In this document: positions 7,477 to 13,754 of the stretch, in pieces
Layout of the letters: each line of letters starts with the position of its first letter
Numbering within the stretch: the first letter of the stretch is position 1
DNA from: Pseudonocardiales bacterium
Lineage (GTDB): Bacteria > Actinomycetota > Actinomycetes > Mycobacteriales > Pseudonocardiaceae
Direction: 5' to 3'
DNA length: 17,256 bases
NCBI GenBank assembly: GCA_013695005.1
Contig: JACDBJ010000327.1
Coordinates: forward strand, 1 to 17,256
The notes under the pieces: model-generated
Told to the model about the DNA's origin: nothing
What the model saw: the letters and a program-made list of their open reading frames with translations, nothing else
Databases searched by the model: none
Position numbers and translations under genes: made by a program

Positions 7477-8781
7477 GTGGTTACGCCCGACGGCGTCGTC
7501 GCCGCCAGCATCGAGGTACGAGGGGGGACGATCGTCAGCGTCAGCTCGTTCGACGAGCCGCCGGCCGCGCCGCAGGTGATCGAGCTGGCGGACGACGAGG
7601 TGCTCATGCCGGGCCTCGTCGACACCCACGTGCACGTCAACGAGCCCGGCCGTACCGAGTGGGAGGGCTTCGCCAGCGCCACCCGTGCGGCGGCTGCCGG
7701 CGGCATCACCACGATCGTCGACATGCCGCTGAACTCGATCCCGCCGACGGTCGACGTCGACGCGCTGACGGTCAAGCGCAAGGCGGCCGACGGCCAGTGC
7801 TTCGTCGACGTCGGTTTTTGGGGCGGCGCGGTGCCGGGCAACGTGGCCGAGCTGCGCGGGCTACACGACGCCGGCGTGTTCGGCTTCAAGTGCTTCCTGA
7901 CGCCGTCCGGCGTGGACGAGTTCGGTCACCTCGAGCCGGCGGAGCTGGCCGCCGCGCTCGCCGAATTGCGCGGCTACGACGCCCTGATGATCGTCCACGC
8001 GGAGGACGCGGAGGCCATCGCCGCCGCGCCCGCCCCGAGCGGGACGTCGTACCCGGCGTTCGTCGGCTCCCGCCCGCCTGGCGCGGAGGACTCGGCGATC
8101 GCCCAGGTCATCGAGCTGGCGCGCAGCACCGGGGCGAGGGTCCACGTGCTGCATCTGTCCAGCGCGGACGCGCTGCCGATGATCGTTGCCGCCCGCGCCG
8201 ACGGCGTCCGGCTCAGCGTCGAAACCTGCCCGCACTACCTCGCGTTCACCGCCGAGGAGATCCCGGACGGCGCCACCCAGTTCAAGTGCTGCCCGCCGAT
8301 CCGCGACGCCGCGAACCGCGACCGGCTGTGGCAGGCGCTACGCGAGGGCGTGATCGACTGCGTGGTGTCGGACCACTCGCCGTGCACGCCAGGGCTCAAG
8401 CGGCTCGACGTCGGGGACTTCGGCCTGGCCTGGGGCGGGATCTCGTCGCTGCACGTGGCGCTGCCGGCGGTGTGGACGCAGGCGCAGCGGCGCGGCCACC
8501 CGATCACCGATGTCAGCCGGTGGATGGCGGCCCGCCCGGCACAGCTCGCCGGCCTGACCCGCAAGGGCGCACTCGCACCTGGTTACGACGCCGACCTGGT
8601 CGTCTTCGCCCCGGACGAGACGTTCGTCGTCGACCCCGAGCGGCTGCACCACCGCAACCCCGTCACGCCCTACGCTGGGTGCGAGCTCAGCGGAGTCGTC
8701 CGCCAGACCTGGCTGCGCGGCGAGCCGGTGGTCGCCGACGTACCTCGCGGGCTGCTGCTGACCAGAGACGACCCGGCGTGA
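7477..8781 (+). CDS. allB: Allantoinase (cyclic amidohydrolase)
   Basis: Opens S-allantoin to allantoate. From the GTG at 7477 the protein is 434 aa. Dinuclear metal ligands are all visible in that numbering: H51 and H53 ([10 protein letters not shown]), the carboxylated lysine K138 ([11 protein letters not shown]), H174 (IVHAED), H226 (VLHLSS) and D299 (VSDHSPC). ETCPHYL at 249-255 and CCPPIRD are typical of allantoinases rather than dihydroorotases. The GTG is the first ATG/GTG/TTG in the frame. However, the open frame continues back to 7402, and its last codons encode [10 protein letters not shown], the usual first b-strand, so the true start may be a non-canonical codon (see findings). 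The stop overlaps the next start (GTGA). Confidence 0.92.
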   Translation: MVTPDGVVAASIEVRGGTIVSVSSFDEPPAAPQVIELADDEVLMPGLVDTHVHVNEPGRTEWEGFASATRAAAAGGITTIVDMPLNSIPPTVDVDALTVKRKAADGQCFVDVGFWGGAVPGNVAELRGLHDAGVFGFKCFLTPSGVDEFGHLEPAELAAALAELRGYDALMIVHAEDAEAIAAAPAPSGTSYPAFVGSRPPGAEDSAIAQVIELARSTGARVHVLHLSSADALPMIVAARADGVRLSVETCPHYLAFTAEEIPDGATQFKCCPPIRDAANRDRLWQALREGVIDCVVSDHSPCTPGLKRLDVGDFGLAWGGISSLHVALPAVWTQAQRRGHPITDVSRWMAARPAQLAGLTRKGALAPGYDADLVVFAPDETFVVDPERLHHRNPVTPYAGCELSGVVRQTWLRGEPVVADVPRGLLLTRDDPA

Positions 8782-9821
8782 CTCATCTCGACTTCACCGA
8801 CCTGCCGGATTTGGCCTCCCGCGAGCTCGGCGGCAGCGTTGTCGCCGCGAACGACGAGCTGTACGCCGAGCGGGAGAACTTGATCCTTCCGACACCGCCG
8901 ACCCACGACCCGGCGGACTTCGGACCCCGCGGCAAGCGCTACGACGGCTGGGAGACCCGGCGTCGGCGGGTGCGCGGGAACGACTGGGCGATCGTGCGTC
9001 TCGGCGCGGCCGGCATCGTGCACGGCGTGATCGTCGACACCGTCCATTTTCGGGGCAACTACCCGCCCGAGGTCTCGGTGGAGTCGACCTCGGTGGAGGG
9101 CTACCCGTCGGTCGAGGAGCTCCTGGGGTGCAGCTGGGAGCCGATCGTGTTGCGCAGCCCCGCCAAGGGCGACGCCGTCAACGCCTACCCGGTCGCGGAC
9201 AGCCGGCGCTGGACGCACGTGCGGCTGTCGATCTACCCCGACGGTGGCGTGGCCCGCTTGCGGGTGCACGGGGAGGTCGTTCCCGACCCCCGCTTCCTCA
9301 CCGGCACGATCGACCTTGCCGCGCTGGAGAACGGTGGGGCCCTTGTCGCCTGCTCGGACGCGTTCTACTCCGCGACCTCCAACCTGATCCGGCCTGGACC
9401 GGCCCGTCGCATGGCCGACGGCTGGGAGACCGCGCGTCGGCGCGACGACGGCAACGACTACGCCACCTTCCGACTTGTCGGCGCCGGGCAGGTCACTCAG
9501 GTGGAGGTCGACACGTCCTACTTCGTCGGCAACGCGCCGGGCTGTGTGCGGCTGTCCGTGGTCGACCCGCCGCCGTACTCCGGTGCGGGTTGGGAACTGT
9601 TGCCGAGGACCCGGGTCCAGCCGGACACGCGGCACCGCTTCCTGGTCAGCGATCCGCGGCCGGCGACATATGTCCGGCTGGACGTCTACCCGGACGGAGG
9701 CCTGGCGCGGCTGAGGCTGCGTGGCGAGCTCACCGAGGGTGCGCGCGACGAGCTGCGGCGACGCTGGTGGGAGGCACTACCGGAGCATCACCGGCGGGTC
9801 ATCGCTGACCAGGCGTCCTAG
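8778..9821 (+). CDS. alc: Allantoicase
   Basis: A 347-aa protein that hydrolyses allantoate to ureidoglycolate and urea, the last step encoded here. It consists of two homologous jelly-roll repeats, visible directly: [18 protein letters not shown] at 56-75 recurs as [20 protein letters not shown] at 214-233, and VDTVHFRGN recurs as VDTSYFVGN, both offset by 158 residues. [14 protein letters not shown] and [14 protein letters not shown] close the repeats. The GTG start at 8778 overlaps the allantoinase stop by 4 bases. The protein ends shortly after the second repeat, normal for the family. It is the last gene of the purine operon; no ureidoglycolate lyase or urease gene follows. Confidence 0.94.
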   Translation: MTHLDFTDLPDLASRELGGSVVAANDELYAERENLILPTPPTHDPADFGPRGKRYDGWETRRRRVRGNDWAIVRLGAAGIVHGVIVDTVHFRGNYPPEVSVESTSVEGYPSVEELLGCSWEPIVLRSPAKGDAVNAYPVADSRRWTHVRLSIYPDGGVARLRVHGEVVPDPRFLTGTIDLAALENGGALVACSDAFYSATSNLIRPGPARRMADGWETARRRDDGNDYATFRLVGAGQVTQVEVDTSYFVGNAPGCVRLSVVDPPPYSGAGWELLPRTRVQPDTRHRFLVSDPRPATYVRLDVYPDGGLARLRLRGELTEGARDELRRRWWEALPEHHRRVIADQAS

Positions 9822-9969
9822 ACATGCAGCGACGCACCGCCGGCTCGAACCTGCGGGCGATGTTGCTCGCCAGCGGCCCGCGAGCTGCGGCGCCGCCGGC
9901 CGCCTGGCTGGTCGTCAGCTGGCGAAGGTTCTCCGCCATAAAGCTGTCGAAAGTCTTCTGTTCTTCCAC
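9799..9969 (-). other. Degenerate short antisense ORF sharing the KTFxSxM motif
   Basis: On the minus strand a 56-codon frame from GTG 9969 encodes VEEQKTFDSFMAENLR and then a low-complexity Ala/Gly/Arg tail, running into the 3' end of the allantoicase gene. It is listed because residues 4-16 match the small ORF at 10181-10345: KTF-D/Q-S-F/V-M-A/K-E-N/R-LR. No ribosome-binding site precedes the GTG. An ATG at 9986 with AAGGA ahead of it is out of frame by two bases, so this copy looks disrupted if it was ever a gene. The match suggests an old duplication; expression is doubtful. Confidence 0.25.
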
Positions 9970-10617
9970 GGTACGACGGCTGTCATCCGGTCCTTGATGC
10001 GTTCTTGCTCGGAAACGTTCACCACCGACGTATGCACGAAATCGCTGAAATAGAGCAGTTGGTGGCTCTTGTCTCCTGCTAGATGATCACTGAACCAGCC
10101 GTCTCAGATGGGCCTGGGCACTGCCGCGGGCGACATCGCACCCTTGCCGCACGGGCGCAGGTTCTGGTCATAGGCCCCGGTCACGTCGCGACCTTGCTCC
10201 CGGCCGGTGCCGGGCTCCCTGGCTTGGCGGCGTCCCCAGCGGCGTCCCGATCCGGGCGGTGGGCGGTGCGCTGTAACCGCAGGCGCTCTTTCATCACACT
10301 CTGGAAAGTCTTCGGTTCCTTCGAAATTTGGCTGGTGTTCGTCATAAGGTCCAAAATCTGTGCATTTCGTACTGCATATTTTCGTGCAACACGTACCCCT
10401 TCAACGTACGCGCATCTCAGCAGTGGCCGAAATCCGTGCCGGGCGAGACGCTCGCCACCTTCGCGTGGCTGTTCTGCGGCGGCATATCCAGTACCCTTGA
10501 GGCAGCGGTCGGGTGCGCGTGAGGGCCACCACTGACCGAGCACCTGCTCCGACATGCAGGTACCGCTCCAGACCTTGGCGGCGAAGACAGCACCGCGCCA
10601 AGCGACACGGAGCGAAT
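9822..10617. other. Long intergenic region with AT-richer patches
   Basis: About 800 bp separates allantoicase from the desaturase gene. Base composition drops from the surrounding very high GC to near-balanced patches at about 9940-10070 and 10290-10400, which are unlike the coding DNA and promoter-like in texture. Plus-strand open frames here have no ribosome-binding sites and non-coding-like composition. The region holds the two related minus-strand segments listed separately, a weak hairpin at 9856-9871 (GGCGA/TCGCC) that could be part of a terminator after allantoicase, and presumably the promoter of the desaturase gene. I see no tRNA, insertion sequence or riboswitch that I can name. 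Confidence 0.6.
10181..10345 (-). CDS. Small hypothetical protein with KTFxSxM motif
   Basis: A 54-aa minus-strand frame from the ATG at 10345 begins MTNTSQISKEPKTFQSVMKE, is basic in the middle (RLRLQRTAHR), and ends in an Ala/Gly/Pro-rich tail. I do not recognise the family. In its favour, an AT-rich promoter-like stretch lies just upstream on the same strand (about 10346-10400), and a related peptide motif is encoded 355 bp away at 9799-9969, with many base differences but conserved amino acids. Against it, the ribosome-binding site is weak (TTGGACC before the ATG) and the frame stays open far upstream without a clear coding signature. Treat as a candidate. Confidence 0.33.
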   Translation of the reverse strand: MTNTSQISKEPKTFQSVMKERLRLQRTAHRPDRDAAGDAAKPGSPAPAGSKVAT

Positions 10618-11574
10618 ATGACCATGAATGCGGCCGAAGCGCCGTCTCCACCGGCCGCGGCCGCCAAGCCCATGCTGGGCAAGGACCGGCCCGACATCGA
10701 GCACTTCCTGGTCATCGCCTTCGTCGTGGTGCCGTTGCTCGCATTGGCCGCGGCCGTGCCGCTGGCCTGGGGCTGGGGTGTGAGCTGGTTGGACATCGGG
10801 CTGCTGGTCGGCTTCTACTTCCTGTCCGGTCTCGGCGTGACGGTCGGCTTCCACCGCTTCTTCACCCACGGCGCGTTCAAGGCCGGCCGTGCGATGCGGA
10901 TAGCGCTCGCGACCGCCGGAAGCCTGTCGTTCCAAGGGCCCGTCATCACCTGGGTGGCCGACCACCGCCGCCACCACGCATTCGCGGACAAGGAAGGCGA
11001 CCCGCACTCGCCGTGGCTGTTCGGCACGTCTGTCGCCGCCCTGAGCAAGGGTTTGGTGCATGCGCACCTCGGCTGGCTGTTCAAGCGTGACCAGACCAAC
11101 GCCGACCGCTTCGCCCCTGACCTCGTCGCCGACCCGGACATCCGCCGCATCAGCCACGTGTTCCCAGCGCTGGCCGTGGCCAGCCTGTTGGCGCCCGCGG
11201 TACTGGGTGGTCTGATCTCGATGTCCTGGTGGGGCGCGTTGACCGGGTTGTTCTGGGGTGGCCTCGTACGCATCGCGGTCCTGCACCACGTCACGTGGTC
11301 GATCAACTCGATCTGTCACATGATGGGCAACCGGCCGTTCGCCACCCGTGACCATTCGGTGAACGTCTGGCCGCTGGCGATCCTGTCGATGGGCGAGTCG
11401 TGGCACAACCTGCACCACGCCGACCCGACCTCCGCACGGCACGGAGTCGGTCGTGGGCAGCTCGACATGTCCGCCCGCCTGATCTGGATCTTCGAGAAGT
11501 TCGGTTGGGTCCGCGACGTGCGCTGGCCGACCTCCGCCCGGTTGGCCCGGCTCGCCGCCGCGGGCAGCCGCTGA
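10618..11574 (+). CDS. Membrane fatty acid (acyl-CoA delta-9 type) desaturase
   Basis: A 318-aa integral membrane di-iron desaturase that introduces a double bond into a saturated acyl chain. The three histidine boxes are intact: HRFFTH at 79-84, HRRHH at 116-120 and HNLHH at 263-267. H223/H224 and N230 supply the extra ligand region. Hydrophobic helices occur at about 30-50, 57-77, 183-203 and 205-222. The long loop with DKEGDPHSPW after box II is typical of stearoyl-CoA desaturase relatives. The ATG at 10618 is chosen because CGGAG lies 7 bases upstream; in-frame codons further back lie in non-coding DNA. An ATG two codons later is a minor alternative. Electron donor and chain position are not evident. 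Confidence 0.92.
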   Translation: MTMNAAEAPSPPAAAAKPMLGKDRPDIEHFLVIAFVVVPLLALAAAVPLAWGWGVSWLDIGLLVGFYFLSGLGVTVGFHRFFTHGAFKAGRAMRIALATAGSLSFQGPVITWVADHRRHHAFADKEGDPHSPWLFGTSVAALSKGLVHAHLGWLFKRDQTNADRFAPDLVADPDIRRISHVFPALAVASLLAPAVLGGLISMSWWGALTGLFWGGLVRIAVLHHVTWSINSICHMMGNRPFATRDHSVNVWPLAILSMGESWHNLHHADPTSARHGVGRGQLDMSARLIWIFEKFGWVRDVRWPTSARLARLAAAGSR

Positions 11575-11579
11575 TCGAC

Positions 11580-12344
11580 TTGGCTTCGGCGGTGTTCGAT
11601 CTCGACACGTTCGCGACGGGGCTGGCCGGCGCCGCCGCACAGGAAGTCGACGGCGGCGCCGCCCGAATCTGCGAACTGTGTGTCAGCTCATTGCCGGTAG
11701 CTGGCGCCGCAGTGGCGGTGATGGCGCACGTGAACCGCAGGGAAGTCGTGTACGCCAGCGACGACGTCGCGAACGAGTTGGAAGAGCTGCAGTTCAGCCT
11801 CGGTGAGGGCCCGTGTGTCGAGGCGTTCGGCACCGGGCGGCCGGTCCTGGTGGCTGACCTGTCCCTGGTCGTGGATCCGCGGTGGCCGATCTTCGCCGCG
11901 GCGGCGGCCCGAACCACCGCCCGCGCCGCGTACGCCTTGCCGCTCCAGATCGGCGCCATCGGCATCGGGGTTCTGGATCTCTATCGTGTCCGCGGCGGGC
12001 TGCTGGATGCCACCCAGCTCACCGGGGCCCTGATGGCCGCGGACGCGATACTGTGGTCGCTGCTGCGGTTGCGTGCGGGCGTCGGAATCGACGATGGGGC
12101 CGCCGATGGCGCCCGGTGGTTGACCGAAGGCCGTCGCTCACACACCGCGGTGCACCAGGCCACCGGAATGATCATGGTGCAGGCCGGGGTGGATGCGGAG
12201 TCGTCGCTAGCCAGGCTCCGCGGCTTCGCCTTCGTGAACGAGAAGCTGATCGACGAGGTGGCCGGCGAGGTGGTCGCGCGGCGGCTGCGGTTCGACGAGA
12301 GAGCGGCTGATGATGGCGTGCCCACCAGCGGTGGAGGACACTGA
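11580..12344 (+). CDS. GAF and ANTAR domain protein (first of two)
   Basis: A 254-aa protein if started at the TTG at 11580; GTG 11592 is an alternative, and no strong ribosome-binding site distinguishes them. Residues about 20-165 form a GAF sensor domain, with the family-typical GEGPCVEAFGTGRPVLVADL (75-94) and ALPLQIGAIGIGVLDLY (119-135). Residues about 185-240 form an ANTAR RNA-binding domain (HQATGMIMVQ, ARLRGFAFVN, IDEVAGEVV), which acts as a transcription antiterminator by binding paired hairpins. The N-terminus begins right after the desaturase stop, so the two genes are probably co-transcribed. The GAF ligand is unknown. Confidence 0.87.
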   Translation: MASAVFDLDTFATGLAGAAAQEVDGGAARICELCVSSLPVAGAAVAVMAHVNRREVVYASDDVANELEELQFSLGEGPCVEAFGTGRPVLVADLSLVVDPRWPIFAAAAARTTARAAYALPLQIGAIGIGVLDLYRVRGGLLDATQLTGALMAADAILWSLLRLRAGVGIDDGAADGARWLTEGRRSHTAVHQATGMIMVQAGVDAESSLARLRGFAFVNEKLIDEVAGEVVARRLRFDERAADDGVPTSGGGH

Positions 12345-12371
12345 CCGGGAGTGGCGAGGGAACGAGGGAGC

Positions 12372-13136
12372 ATGAGCAGCGAACGGGAGCAGGTGCTGGC
12401 CGAGGCGTTCGTCGGGCTCGCCGACACCCTCGTCGCCGGCTACGACGTCATCGACATGCTGCACCGCCTCACCGAGGTCTGTGTCGAGCTGTTGGCGGTG
12501 GACGCGGCGGGAATGCTGCTGTCCGACCAGCGCGGAAACCTGCAGATGATGGCCTCCTCCAGCGAGAGCAGCCGGCTGATGGAGCTGTTCCAGCTGCAGA
12601 ACGACGAGGGGCCGTGCCTGGATTGCTACCGGAGCGGTTCGCCGGTGGTCTCGGTCGATCGGGCGGACGCGGCGCAACGCTGGCCCCGGTTCGCCGCGCA
12701 AGCCGAGCTCGAAGGGTTCGAGTCGGTGCATGCGTTGCCGCTGCGGTTACGCCACGAGACCATCGGCGCCCTGAACCTGTTCGGCGGCCAGCAGGGTGCG
12801 CTGCCACCAGGTGACCTGCGGGTTGCTCAGGCGCTGGCGGACGTGGCCACGATCAGCATCCTGCAGGAACGCGCGGTGCACCGCGGCGAGATGCTGGCCG
12901 AGCAGCTACAGGCCGCGCTGAACAGCAGGGTCATCATCGAACAGGCCAAGGGTGTGCTCGGCGAGCGTGGCCAGCTGGACATGGACCAGGCGTTCAACAG
13001 GCTCCGAACCCACGCACGCTCCAACAACCGGCGGCTCTCCGAGCTGGCGCGGGCCGTCGTGGAGGGCACGATCGACGCCAGCGAGATGCTCGACGTGCTA
13101 CCGGTCGCGAAGGCCTGGGATCCGACGGTCGGCTAG
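12372..13136 (+). CDS. GAF and ANTAR domain protein (second of two)
   Basis: Also 254 aa, and a paralogue of the preceding gene. The GAF domain spans about residues 8-170, with NDEGPCLDCYRSGSPVVSVD (77-96) and HALPLRLRHETIGALNLF (120-137). The ANTAR domain at about 177-232 is canonical: ALNSRVIIEQAKGVLGER, then AFNRLRTHARSNNRRLSELA. The ATG at 12372 follows a GAGGGAG ribosome-binding site; an upstream GTG at 12351 has a purine run too close to serve it. The 27-bp gap from the first GAF-ANTAR gene implies one operon with the desaturase. It ends 11 bp before the convergent ssgA-like gene. RNA targets are not identifiable here. Confidence 0.9.
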   Translation: MSSEREQVLAEAFVGLADTLVAGYDVIDMLHRLTEVCVELLAVDAAGMLLSDQRGNLQMMASSSESSRLMELFQLQNDEGPCLDCYRSGSPVVSVDRADAAQRWPRFAAQAELEGFESVHALPLRLRHETIGALNLFGGQQGALPPGDLRVAQALADVATISILQERAVHRGEMLAEQLQAALNSRVIIEQAKGVLGERGQLDMDQAFNRLRTHARSNNRRLSELARAVVEGTIDASEMLDVLPVAKAWDPTVG

Positions 13137-13147
13137 CGCGCGGTGTG

Positions 13148-13561
13148 TCAGCCGGCGCAGCTGCGGGTGAGCAGCGCGATTTCGGCTTCGAAGTCGATGC
13201 AGGTGGCCTCGTCGCCGAACTCCACCAGCTGCGTGGTGGCGTCGATGAACCGCCCGAGCAGCTCGCGGTCGACGGTGAACATCGCCCTCCCATCGGAGGA
13301 GCGCACCTCGAGGGTGATCACCTCGTGCCCCGGTGCCTGCTGGCGGCACAGCCGCACGTCCCCATCGCCGGCAATCCCGGTCAGCCCGGCGAGCAGCAGA
13401 TCGCGACCTAGCAGCCACTCGACCCAGCGTCCGCGCGGGGTCTGGACGGCCAGGGTCACCGCAAACGGGTCGGACACGCTGTAGGTCCACCTGGTCATCA
13501 CCGGCGACTCGTGTCCGGTCAGGGCCGCAAACATGACCTGGGTGGCGCGGCTTGTGGCCAT
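13148..13561 (-). CDS. SsgA-like sporulation/cell division regulator
   Basis: A 137-aa protein of the SsgA-like (SALP) family, found in morphologically complex actinomycetes, where members recruit or position septum and spore-wall machinery. Family landmarks are readable: SDPFAVTLAV at 30-39, VEWLLGRDLLLAGL at 47-60, GDGDVRLC at 65-72, VRSSDGRAMFTVD at 86-98 and FIDATTQLV at 105-113. The ATG at 13561 is the longest canonical start and has only a weak GGGCGAG ahead of it; later methionines at residues 10 and 22 are possible starts. It converges on the GAF-ANTAR operon and diverges from the response-regulator gene. Which SALP subtype it is cannot be told by eye. Confidence 0.85.
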   Translation of the reverse strand: MATSRATQVMFAALTGHESPVMTRWTYSVSDPFAVTLAVQTPRGRWVEWLLGRDLLLAGLTGIAGDGDVRLCRQQAPGHEVITLEVRSSDGRAMFTVDRELLGRFIDATTQLVEFGDEATCIDFEAEIALLTRSCAG

Positions 13562-13754
13562 CGGCTCGCCCTAACCAGTAGCGCGCCGGCCGCTGCGGCC
13601 AACGTCACGGGCTACATCGCGGGGTTGTACCCAAATGCTGCAATCCGCGCGAAGATTCACACCTTTGGCGCAACGCTGGTCACATTCCGTTACACAACGG
13701 TCCTCCGCGGATCTTCGCTGGCGGGTGCGGCGCGCGGAGGCCTAGCTTGGAGTC
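13562..13754. promoter_or_regulatory. Divergent regulatory region between ssgA-like and the receiver-flavoprotein gene
   Basis: This 193-bp gap between divergent starts must contain both promoters. It is less GC-rich between about 13625 and 13705 than the genes on either side. A TTGGCG at about 13665 followed after 17 bases by CGTTAC gives a weak promoter-like arrangement toward the plus strand. The 13755 ATG has GGAG only 2 bases away and a better-placed but distant GGAGG at about 13736, so its ribosome-binding site is ambiguous. No clear operator is visible. Confidence 0.35.

Noticed and set aside
9856..9871. Rho-independent terminator after allantoicase
   Set aside because: Only a 5-bp stem (GGCGA/TCGCC) with no U-tract in a GC-rich context; too weak to call as a feature.
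10083..10535. A 150-codon plus-strand frame in the intergenic region
   Set aside because: No ribosome-binding site, no recognisable motif, and an amino-acid composition like translated non-coding DNA; it also overlaps the better-supported minus-strand motif.
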